From Chitinophaga vietnamensis (GTDB lineage Bacteria; Bacteroidota; Bacteroidia; Chitinophagales; Chitinophagaceae): a stretch of DNA of 64,000 bases. The notes under the pieces were generated by a model that was given only the letters and a program-made list of their open reading frames with translations, had not been told where the DNA came from and did not search any database. How positions within the stretch are numbered: position 1 is the first letter of the stretch; the number at the start of each line of letters is the position of its first letter. The stretch spans positions 310,001-374,000 of the forward strand of contig NZ_CABHMS010000007.1 in the NCBI RefSeq assembly GCF_902167635.1, given 5' to 3'. Of the stretch, positions 18,901-25,707 are shown in pieces. The position numbers and the translations under genes are program-made.

Positions 18901-19680
18901 ATGAAAAGGCCGGATACAAAGCAGCCGGGCATAGACAAAATAACCGTAGCCTGCCTCGGTTCCAGTACGACGGCGGCCAAAGGGACATTTAACTGGATAG
19001 CCGCGCTGGAAAGCAGACCGCGGAATAAACCGTTTCATTTCATCAATTTTGGCGTCGGCGGCGACCTTGCTTATAATACATGCCAGAGGTTAAGGCAAGT
19101 AGTTAATAGCAATCCGGACTACGTCATTATCATTATCGGCAGCAACGACATACTGTCGATTGTCTTTGATAATGTCCGGCGTTTATACAAGCGCTGGAAA
19201 CATCTGCCGCAGGAGCCATCTCCCGAATGGTTTCAGCACAACCTTCAGATCATCATTCAACGATTAAAACAGGAGACACCTGCTCGCATTGCCATAGCAT
19301 CGCTCGCTCAGGTTGGTGAAGACCCATATCCCATTCACCCTGTGCAGAAACAGCTAAATGACCTTTTCAGGCGCTTCTCAGAGATCATCAAGAAAACGGC
19401 GCAGGCCGAAAACGTCGCCTACATTCCATTTTACGAAAGGTTTCACGAACAGATTATTGCTTCGCCTGGACAAGCTTTTACAAAATTCAGATTCCTGCCC
19501 TTCTACCGCGATTATCTTTTCCGCGAATTTATACTTGGATACAGCTTTGATAAGATCGCTCGCATAAACGGATGGAAATTTCATATAGACGGGGTGCACC
19601 TGAACACGCGGGGCGGCATGATATTAACAGACCTCGTGCAAGGTTTTCTATATAGAGGATATGGAAAATCTGCCCGATGA
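18901..19680 (+). CDS. SGNH/GDSL hydrolase
   Basis: A 259-residue cytoplasmic esterase/lipase-like protein of the SGNH family, counted from ATG 18901; ATG 18832 in the same frame is an alternative. All four blocks are present: GSSTTAAKG with Ser22 as nucleophile, FGVGG near 50-54 (Gly), GSND at 80-83 (Asn), and DGVHLN near the C-terminus (Asp/His). Family members remove acyl groups from lipids or sugars; the substrate is unknown. The TGA stop at 19678-19680 is followed, in the same frame, by 60 further sense codons (see the remnant entry). Confidence 0.88.
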   Translation: MKRPDTKQPGIDKITVACLGSSTTAAKGTFNWIAALESRPRNKPFHFINFGVGGDLAYNTCQRLRQVVNSNPDYVIIIIGSNDILSIVFDNVRRLYKRWKHLPQEPSPEWFQHNLQIIIQRLKQETPARIAIASLAQVGEDPYPIHPVQKQLNDLFRRFSEIIKKTAQAENVAYIPFYERFHEQIIASPGQAFTKFRFLPFYRDYLFREFILGYSFDKIARINGWKFHIDGVHLNTRGGMILTDLVQGFLYRGYGKSAR

Positions 19681-19863
19681 TTAACCTACCAGGTTTACAT
19701 ACGTCTCTTGCTCCTGCTCTCGCTGATCGCGAGCTTCCTGTTCGTCTACCTGTATGAAAAGGTCATGATTTCGCGGGAACTGGCTACAGCATGGGATTGT
19801 GGCAATATCTCTAAAAAAGAATCTTTGCAAAAACTGGTGTTTCCTGAAGGGGGTATCCTATAA
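19681..19863 (+). pseudogene. Possible remnant of a serine recombinase C-terminus
   Basis: Sixty codons run open in the frame of the GDSL gene after its TGA. The last part, with YEKVM, AWDCGN and then SLQKLVFPEG, resembles the end of Bacteroidota serine-recombinase proteins, which often close with a W...K..LQ.LVFP.G pattern. A run of five G at 19849-19853 may hold an extra base: with one G less the frame would read FPEGVSYKKD, closer to the pattern. No start or catalytic domain is present. The match is from memory of the family, so the call is tentative. It lies next to tRNA-Pro, a usual integration target. Confidence 0.35.
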
Positions 19864-19901
19864 AAAGGACAGGATGGTTTTAAAACCATCCTGTCCTTTT
19901 T
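19862..19901. terminator. Perfect 40-bp palindrome, tRNA-Pro terminator
   Basis: Two 20-base arms, 19862-19881 and 19882-19901, are exact reverse complements, with A and T runs at the outer ends, so it can end transcription in both directions. It begins two bases beyond the tRNA-Pro 3' end on the minus strand. Confidence 0.85.
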
Positions 19902-19903
19902 TG

Positions 19904-19977
19904 TCGGGATGACTGGATTCGAACCAGCGGCCTCTTCGTCCCGAACGAAGCGCGCTACCGGGCTGCGCTACATCCCG
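19904..19977 (-). tRNA. tRNA-Pro (anticodon CGG)
   Basis: A 74-base cloverleaf on the minus strand. The acceptor CGGGATG pairs with CATCCCG, the discriminator is A, the anticodon stem CTTCG/CGAAG holds loop TTCGGGA (anticodon CGG), and the T loop contains GGTTCGAATCC. CCA is not encoded. It has a matching promoter at 19990-20022 and a terminator at 19862-19901, so it is a single-gene unit. Confidence 0.95.
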
Positions 19978-19989
19978 ATCGGGAGAGGG

Positions 19990-20022
19990 CAAATTTAACA
20001 ACCTTTTTGAATTATTGCCAAA
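19990..20022 (-). promoter_or_regulatory. tRNA-Pro promoter
   Basis: On the minus strand, TTTG at 20022-20019 and TAAATTTG at 19997-19990 are separated by 21 bases, matching the Bacteroidota housekeeping-sigma consensus (TTTG, 19-21, TAnnTTTG). The tRNA begins 12 bases downstream of the -7 box. Confidence 0.8.
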
Positions 20023-20122
20023 TTTTTTTCTTTCCTTCAGCCATGTGCCTGCCGGTATCGCCGGAGGGAAAACTACGGGCAAGCATACACTCCGGCAGAT
20101 CACAAGTACGGAGGAAGGCGGA

Positions 20123-20345
20123 TGCCCCCAGCTACAGATTTCCTTTAGGAATTATCTGTACTCTTACCCCATGAAAGTGCTGATCATTGAAGACGAGCCC
20201 GCCCTCAGAGCCACTATCCAGCAATACCTGGCACATCAGAGCTTCATCTGCGAAATCGCCGCAGACTTCCATCAGGCTATGGACAAAGTGAATGAATTTG
20301 ACTACGACTGCATCGTGGCGGATATCGGGTTGCCCATGGGCAATG
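20123..20345 (+). repeat. 223-bp direct repeat, copy 1 (5' part of response-regulator gene)
   Basis: This segment repeats at 23650-23872 with five mismatches. It covers 48 bases of leader and the first 58 or so codons of the response regulator. The copies diverge abruptly at both ends. Confidence 0.97.
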
Positions 20346-20401
20346 CCGACCTTCTATATATCAGACCTTGCAGCCTACAGCCTTATGATCTATACCTGTA
20401 A
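20171..20401 (+). pseudogene. Truncated response-regulator gene (receiver fragment)
   Basis: The frame reads MKVLIIEDEPALRATIQQYL and goes on to ADIGLPMGN, identical or nearly so to residues 1-58 of the response regulator at 23698. It then leaves the homology and ends 18 codons later. The phospho-acceptor Asp51 is present, but about half the receiver and the whole DNA-binding domain are missing, so no stable regulator is expected. Two replacements, Glu21 to Ala and Gly24 to Ser, suggest drift. It keeps the dyad upstream of the start (20134-20159), but its leader reads TACTCTTA where the intact copy has TACTTTTA. Confidence 0.92.
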
Positions 20402-20528
20402 GTAAAACCTCCAGAATGAGCGACAGGCAATCATTACAGCGCCTCTTTATTTTTTGAATTAATAAATGCTTAACAACTTCATTTGTGCGATGCCGTTATT
20501 TTCGTAGCTGTCAAAAACCCGTCAACCC

Positions 20529-20864
20529 ATGAAAACAGTCTGTACTTTTTTGCTGCCTTTTGTTCCAATCTTTCTTTACGCACAACATCGTTACCATACT
20601 GCCCCCTATGACACGATTATATGGAACTGCGCAGGTGGCCCCCTCTCAGCATGGTGGAATAAAGATGTCCCAGGCGAAATCAGGAGCATGACCGGGGTAA
20701 TTATCGATGGGGTCAGATATGAGCAGGGCGGTCTCTCTAAGTTAGAGGATATTCCCAGTGGAAGAATTAAAACGCTGATCACGCCCAACAGTCTTGCATT
20801 GGTGCGTAGATATTTCACACGTAAATCTATCCGGTTCGTATTGATCGCCACTACCACCAGGTAA
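20529..20864 (+). CDS. Small secreted protein resembling half of a TonB plug domain
   Basis: A 111-residue protein with a signal peptide (MKTVCTFLLPFVPIFLYAQ). The mature part (MTGVIIDGVRYEQGGLSKL, then IPSGRIKTLITPNS) is homologous to the protein at 21053 and resembles the plug segment of TonB receptors (VVDG...I..V.ILK). It lacks the plug's Gly-rich YG..G..GV part. The C-terminus differs from that of its paralogue: after the TAA at 20862-20864 a sequence in the +1 frame (20875-20910) encodes KTKQSED and a stop, matching KQSKD at the end of the paralogue. This copy therefore seems to have shifted frame. Function unknown. Confidence 0.7.
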   Translation: MKTVCTFLLPFVPIFLYAQHRYHTAPYDTIIWNCAGGPLSAWWNKDVPGEIRSMTGVIIDGVRYEQGGLSKLEDIPSGRIKTLITPNSLALVRRYFTRKSIRFVLIATTTR

Positions 20865-21003
20865 TCTTAAAATCATGGACAAGCCTAAGACAAAACAATC
20901 AGAAGATTAAAAATACAATATAGACATGGGCAATAAAGCCCGATGTACACCAGAAGACAAAAGGACGTGACACTTTATTTCTCTGAATAAAACATTATAT
21001 TTA

Positions 21004-21031
21004 GTAGGCTGCACAATACTGTACAGCCTAC
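21004..21031. other. Hairpin before the second small secreted protein
   Basis: GTAGGCTG (21004-21011) pairs with CAGCCTAC (21024-21031); ACA/TGT inside extends the stem past one mismatch. It lies 22 bases before the next start and lacks a T-run on the plus strand, so it may be leader structure rather than a terminator. Confidence 0.4.
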
Positions 21032-21052
21032 GTTATCTAATATTGTAGACCC

Positions 21053-21418
21053 ATGAAAACGATCTTCTTTATAACTCTTTTTGTCACCGCTGCCATGCAG
21101 TCATTTGCTCAGAAGAAAATAGACCCGACCACGATGAAATCTGACACCTTGATCTATGATTATTCCAACCCCAGTATGCAACAATCAAAGCAGATATGGA
21201 ATAATTATCTTGCTTCAGAGCAGTTGAAAAAAATAACTGGTGTAGTGATCAACGGAAAGAAATATGAAACTGATGGACTTGATCAGCTGAAGCAAATACC
21301 AGAAAATAAGATCAGCCGGATGACGCTTATTAAAGAGCCGGACCAGATAAAGAAATACTTCAGGGATACATTAATCAAGTTTATGTTCGTGGTGGAAACA
21401 AAGCAATCAAAAGATTAA
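21053..21418 (+). CDS. Small secreted protein resembling half of a TonB plug domain (paralogue)
   Basis: A 121-residue protein with a signal peptide cut near SFAQKK. The mature part includes ITGVVINGKKYETDGLDQL, then IPENKISRMTLIKEPD and FMFVVETKQ. It is a paralogue of the protein at 20529. The order of VxxG, I..I, TLIK and a final VxxTK strand mirrors the C-terminal half of TonB plug domains, as in the SusC of this window, but without a barrel or STN domain. It could act as a free periplasmic binding module. No partner is known. The gene has 188 bases of upstream spacer and is followed by the convergent glycosidase. Confidence 0.72.
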   Translation: MKTIFFITLFVTAAMQSFAQKKIDPTTMKSDTLIYDYSNPSMQQSKQIWNNYLASEQLKKITGVVINGKKYETDGLDQLKQIPENKISRMTLIKEPDQIKKYFRDTLIKFMFVVETKQSKD

Positions 21419-21490
21419 AGTATAATATTGGATCGATACCTGGCGCTGTGTATTGAAGAAAACATATCCGGCATTCAAAAATTATATCTT

Positions 21491-23230
21491 TTATTTTTTA
21501 TCAACTACCATGAATATTACAGCACGCGCAGGAATATCTACTTTAATTCCACCCGAGGTTGAAGCAGCATAAGCTTTTAATGTTGTATAATCTGCCGGTC
21601 CACCGGAAATGCCGGAAGGTCCATTGCCGTTTACATACACTTTTCTAGAAAACTCACCGCCGTCTGTTCCGCCCACCAACGAATACCAATAGAACTTTGC
21701 ACCGGCATTAAAATTTTTAAATTTCAATTGTGCGGTTTGTGCCGTTGTAGACTGATTAACTATTGTAAGCCCAACCTGTCCGGAGCTAAAGGAATATGCA
21801 TAGGTAGAAAGGTTATTCCCGCCCGTTACGGAAGTATTGATAAGTCTGTCTCCCAACATTTTTTGAAAGAAATACAGGTAATAAAATGCAGGTCTTGGAT
21901 TCCATTTAGAGGCACCAGGTTCATCACCAACGTTGTATAATCCCATATCGTTACCATTGCTCCATCCATTGGCAAGATCCCAGCGGGAGGCAAAGCCAAA
22001 CTTATTTTTCATCAGCTCATTTATCACAAGCACTGCATGCATACCTGATACCTGCGACACCATTTGCATGGAACCAATGGAAGAAATATTATATTCTGTC
22101 AGCGCTATTGGCTTTGCAGTTGCACCCGCTGCCGTTACCGATTGTGAAATAATATTGGTCATATCTGAAGTAACCGTAGCAGCTGTTGCAAGTATTACAC
22201 CTGCCGGGTCATTGGCGTTGAAATTTGTATAGTAATTATGTACAATAAAAAAATCAGCGACATTATTTACCTGGGGAAGCACGCCTGCATTCCATGTTTT
22301 TGTAGTCGTTGGTTCCCACGATGCAGGCGAATGCTCTACAAGCTGTGCTCCGATATAAATGCTGACTCCTGTTTCCTTTGCAGCTTTTTGCATGGAGTCA
22401 ACAAAAACTTTTACATGCCTGCCGTATAAATCGCCGGTAATGAATTCCGGCTGATTGTCCTTATTTTTGCTTTTGTCTATTCTATAACCTGGCTCCCAGC
22501 TTCCTGAATTTTCATTACCAATTTCCCAGTATTTCGTTCTGCCTTTATCATACCGAACCCAGTCTGCTGCAAGATGCGCAGCGGCTGCTACAGGGTCTGC
22601 ACTTGTACCATAACGTGCATAGGCATAGTTCACTGTTATGATTCCTTTATTGCCTGTTTGCTGAAGCATGTTGTAATAGTTATCTACTGAACATGTCCAA
22701 CTATCTGTATTCATTCCATGCCAGTAATTTTCTGCGTATCTTCCTCCATCTGCATTTACTAAACTATCCGGAACATCTGCAGGCTTTACATCTCTTGGTG
22801 TGTTCCAGAAAAATGCATCACTGATACTGCCACCAGGACAACGAATAAAATCAGGGTGTTGATTGGTAATATGAGTTAGTAAGGTGGCGTCTGTGAAATT
22901 GCCCGTCCATGTATTGGAATTATTGCCAAACAAGGTGGGGGGAATTTTAGTGACAACCGTTGAAGCATCCACAGTAATTATTGCAGCACCTGTTGCAGGA
23001 ACCGAGCCATCAACCGAAGCAGGCGCAGTAAAGGTTTTAGGCTTCCAATCGTTTAAAAAGAAGCCGATTGTTTTGGCAATTTCAGGATCTGATGGCGTAA
23101 CTACGGAGATAGTTGAATCAGCAGGGGCGCCACCGCCACTATCAACGCTTTTTTTACAGGAAGGCTGAAGCGAAATGATTAATAACAACAACAGGATTTT
23201 ACTAGCAACAATTGCTACTTTTAAGCGCAT
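21491..23230 (-). CDS. Lipoprotein glycoside hydrolase, alpha-L-arabinofuranosidase-like
   Basis: A 579-residue lipoprotein (lipobox QPSC, Cys25) with a linker to about residue 80. The catalytic TIM barrel follows, with FGNNSNTW, IRCPGGSISD, the acid/base in YWEIGNEN and the probable nucleophile in ALTEYNISS. This is the WEIGNEN...TEY arrangement of clan GH-A enzymes such as arabinofuranosidases of GH51 type. A beta-sandwich at the C-terminus (about 480-579) completes it. It likely removes side chains from plant polysaccharide at the cell surface. It is the only polysaccharide hydrolase in the window and lies inside the 3.3-kb segment between the repeats, with no SusCD partner beside it. Confidence 0.85.
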   Translation of the reverse strand: MRLKVAIVASKILLLLLIISLQPSCKKSVDSGGGAPADSTISVVTPSDPEIAKTIGFFLNDWKPKTFTAPASVDGSVPATGAAIITVDASTVVTKIPPTLFGNNSNTWTGNFTDATLLTHITNQHPDFIRCPGGSISDAFFWNTPRDVKPADVPDSLVNADGGRYAENYWHGMNTDSWTCSVDNYYNMLQQTGNKGIITVNYAYARYGTSADPVAAAAHLAADWVRYDKGRTKYWEIGNENSGSWEPGYRIDKSKNKDNQPEFITGDLYGRHVKVFVDSMQKAAKETGVSIYIGAQLVEHSPASWEPTTTKTWNAGVLPQVNNVADFFIVHNYYTNFNANDPAGVILATAATVTSDMTNIISQSVTAAGATAKPIALTEYNISSIGSMQMVSQVSGMHAVLVINELMKNKFGFASRWDLANGWSNGNDMGLYNVGDEPGASKWNPRPAFYYLYFFQKMLGDRLINTSVTGGNNLSTYAYSFSSGQVGLTIVNQSTTAQTAQLKFKNFNAGAKFYWYSLVGGTDGGEFSRKVYVNGNGPSGISGGPADYTTLKAYAASTSGGIKVDIPARAVIFMVVDKK

Positions 23231-23439
23231 AATTTATTTTTTTATTCCCTTTAACGATCGAGGTTCCCGTTTATTGTCATTGTTTTTTTGACACGAGCCA
23301 CCAATCATTTTTTTTCGCGTAACGCTTTCCAAAGGACAATTAAAAGTGAGTGACGCATTCTCGCTTTAAAACGTGAATTTAAATACATAAAATTATTTAT
23401 GAAAAACTTTCCATTAATGCGCAGAAATCCGGTAAACGA

Positions 23440-23615
23440 AAAGTGGCAGCAGACGTATTTTCATAACAGTGCTCTTTCTTATCGTTTCTGCTATAAAACT
23501 ACCCGATGTTCTTTGAAGCATGGTTCTCAAATGTTGCAGATTATGGCAGGAAATGTTACAAATGCCGCTTTTCATAAGATTTTTCCGTGGTTAAGCTTCT
23601 TTTAGCTGCCACTTT
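23440..23615. repeat. Inverted-repeat-bounded 176-bp segment
   Basis: AAAGTGGCAGC (23440-23450) and GCTGCCACTTT (23605-23615) are 11-bp inverted ends of a 176-bp stretch with no credible gene. It ends 35 bases before repeat copy 2. It could be a miniature transposon relic or chance; no target-site duplication is obvious. Confidence 0.35.
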
Positions 23616-23649
23616 CAGGAAGATGCTGAATGTGCGGAAGTAAGGCAGC

Positions 23650-23872
23650 TGCCCCCAGCTACAGATTTCCTTTAGGAATTATCTGTACTTTTACCCCATG
23701 AAAGTGCTGATCATTGAAGACGAGCCCGCGCTCAGAGCCACTATCCAGCAATACCTGGAACATCAGGGCTTCATCTGCGAAATCGCCGCAGACTTCCATC
23801 AGGCTATGGACAAAGTGAATGAATTTGACTACGACTGCATCGTGGCGGATATCGGGCTGCCCATGGGCAATG
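23650..23872 (+). repeat. 223-bp direct repeat, copy 2 (intact response-regulator gene)
   Basis: Partner of 20123-20345, offset 3527 bases. In this copy the coding sequence continues into the full response regulator. The region 23231-23649 upstream has no gene; it holds the glycosidase promoter region and the inverted-repeat segment. Confidence 0.97.
23661..23686 (+). promoter_or_regulatory. Dyad-symmetric leader element of the response regulator
   Basis: ACAGATTTCCT and AGGAATTATCTGT form a dyad with a two-base bulge, 12 bases before the start codon. The same element is at 20134-20159. It overlaps the likely promoter (TACTTTTA at 23686-23693) and may be a binding site for the regulator itself or an RNA hairpin. 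Confidence 0.4.
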
Positions 23873-24369
23873 GCCTTGATATCGTCAAAGAACTGAAACA
23901 TATGGAGTCCAAAGCCGGCATCATCATCATCTCCGCGAAAGACTCGCTGGAAGATAAACTCAGCGGCCTCGAACTCGGCGCCGACGATTATCTCACCAAG
24001 CCTTTCCATCTCTCGGAACTCAATGCCCGCATCAACGCCATCCTCCGCAGGAAAAAGTTCGAAGGCAACACCACCATCTCCTTTTATGAGATCACAGTGA
24101 AGCCCGCCTCCAAAACAGTACTGGTGCACGATAAATCCATCACCCTTACCGGCAAGGAATACCAACTCCTGCTCTACTTCATCGCCAACCAACACCGCGT
24201 GGTCACCAAATCCGCACTGGCAGGCCATCTCTGGGGCGATGCCTACGACCAGGCCGGCTCCTACGATTTTATCTACACCCACATCAAAAACCTGCGCAAG
24301 AAACTACTGGAAGCCGGCGGCGAAGATTATATCAAAACCGTTTATGGCACCGGCTACCGCTTCGGATAA
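23698..24369 (+). CDS. OmpR/PhoB-family response regulator
   Basis: A 223-residue two-component regulator. The receiver domain (1-118) has the acidic pair Glu7/Asp8, phospho-acceptor Asp51, Ser79 and Lys101. The winged-helix output domain (about 128-223) includes LTGKEYQLLLYFIANQHRVV and ends YGTGYRFG, typical of this family. The kinase gene starts 10 bases after its stop, and a TonB receptor follows, so the three form an operon. The 5' part is duplicated at 20171. If the insertion happened as proposed in the findings, this copy may have lost its original promoter. Confidence 0.95.
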   Translation: MKVLIIEDEPALRATIQQYLEHQGFICEIAADFHQAMDKVNEFDYDCIVADIGLPMGNGLDIVKELKHMESKAGIIIISAKDSLEDKLSGLELGADDYLTKPFHLSELNARINAILRRKKFEGNTTISFYEITVKPASKTVLVHDKSITLTGKEYQLLLYFIANQHRVVTKSALAGHLWGDAYDQAGSYDFIYTHIKNLRKKLLEAGGEDYIKTVYGTGYRFG

Positions 24370-24379
24370 ATGACCGCTC

Positions 24380-25648
24380 ATGAAACTGCTCACAAAAACT
24401 ACCGTCTATTTCCTTCTGATCATGCTGCCCTTCTTCACGGCAGGCGCATTCTATCTCTTCCATAAATTTAATAAAGAGATCAGGCATGAGATAGATGAAG
24501 AGCTGGTCAACGATAAACTGCAATGGATGCGCTACCTCGATACCGCCAGCGTCAACAGCCCGGTATATGGCATCTCCACACCGGAGTTCAACCTCATCCC
24601 CACCATCGAGCCTGCGCAACCCAAACATAAACTCAAAGGCGTCACCATTTACCAGGAGCCGGAAGATGCCTACGCGCCCTTCCGCCAGCTCACACAGGTG
24701 ATCACAGTGCATAACCGCAACTATAAATTGATCTTGCGTAAATCAACGATCGAGAAAGACGACCTGCTGGACAATATCATCAAAGTGATGCTGCTGGCCG
24801 TTTGTGGCCTGCTCATATTTGTGCTGGTATCCAACTGGCTGATCAGCAGAAGAGTGTGGAAACCGTTTTACCAATCGCTCGACAGGATACGTCACCTGCA
24901 ACTCAATCGCATGGAAGCGCAGCAGTTCCCACGTACACGCACACACGAATTCAATGAGCTGAATGCCGCCCTTAACAATATGGCCGCCCGCATCCATACC
25001 GACTATGTGAGCATGAAAGAGCTGACGGAAGATGCCGCCCATGAGATGCAGACGCCACTGGCCATCGCACAGAGCAAGCTCGAATTATTATTGCAGGATG
25101 ATAACCTGTCGGAAGAACAACTCAAAGCCATCGCACAAAGCAGCGATGAGCTGCAACGCTTGTCGCGCCTCAATCACAGCCTGCTGCTGCTGGCCAAGAT
25201 CGAGAACCAGCAATATCCCGTCAAAGAATTAACCGACCTCTCCGCCGTCGCAGAAAAATACCTGCAATTGTTTGAAGAGCTGATAAAAGAGAAACAGATC
25301 AGCGTCAGCACCGCCATCACCAGCCCATCGCTATGGCCGCTGCACCCGGCCCTGGCAGACATACTGGTGAGCAACCTGCTCGGCAACGCGATCAAATACA
25401 ATCATACCGATGGCGCCATCACCATCCATCTCACAGAAAGTACGCTTACTATATCCAATACCAGCACACTGCCGGAAATACCCGCTGCCAGCCTGTTTCA
25501 GCGCTTCAAAAAACATGCGCCGGAACATAGTCATGCCAATGGCCTCGGCCTTGCCATCGTGAAAAAGATCGTGGAAAGCAATGGGCTGGATATCCAGTAT
25601 CAACACCAGGATAACACCCACAGCTTTGTTGTAAAACAATTTAAATAA
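24380..25648 (+). CDS. Sensor histidine kinase
   Basis: A 422-residue membrane kinase. Transmembrane helices lie at about 9-27 and 133-153, with a short periplasmic sensor between them. A HAMP-like linker is followed by the HisKA motif DAAHEMQTPLAIAQ with phospho-acceptor His221, the N box LLGNAIKYNH, and the ATP lid NGLGLAIVKKIVESNG. The His-box variant HEMQTP instead of HELRTP is common in Bacteroidota. It partners the regulator just upstream. The signal is unknown; the downstream TonB receptor suggests a metal or small-molecule ligand. Confidence 0.95.
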   Translation: MKLLTKTTVYFLLIMLPFFTAGAFYLFHKFNKEIRHEIDEELVNDKLQWMRYLDTASVNSPVYGISTPEFNLIPTIEPAQPKHKLKGVTIYQEPEDAYAPFRQLTQVITVHNRNYKLILRKSTIEKDDLLDNIIKVMLLAVCGLLIFVLVSNWLISRRVWKPFYQSLDRIRHLQLNRMEAQQFPRTRTHEFNELNAALNNMAARIHTDYVSMKELTEDAAHEMQTPLAIAQSKLELLLQDDNLSEEQLKAIAQSSDELQRLSRLNHSLLLLAKIENQQYPVKELTDLSAVAEKYLQLFEELIKEKQISVSTAITSPSLWPLHPALADILVSNLLGNAIKYNHTDGAITIHLTESTLTISNTSTLPEIPAASLFQRFKKHAPEHSHANGLGLAIVKKIVESNGLDIQYQHQDNTHSFVVKQFK

Positions 25649-25707
25649 AACAGATTTACTCCAGATTCCCTCCGTTCCTTTGCATCGGATTTAATCTATC
25701 ATTGACT

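Noticed and set aside
19678-19680. Programmed readthrough of the GDSL stop codon into 60 sense codons
   Set aside because: The GDSL fold is complete at the TGA and the extension resembles an unrelated recombinase tail, so chance frame agreement is more likely.
23399-23605. Small open frame upstream of the response regulator
   Set aside because: It has no family pattern, crosses the inverted-repeat segment, and has unlikely residue composition.
20123-23872. Insertion-sequence target-site duplication
   Set aside because: Duplicated target sites of transposons are only a few to about a dozen bases; 223 bp is far too long, and no transposase lies between the copies.
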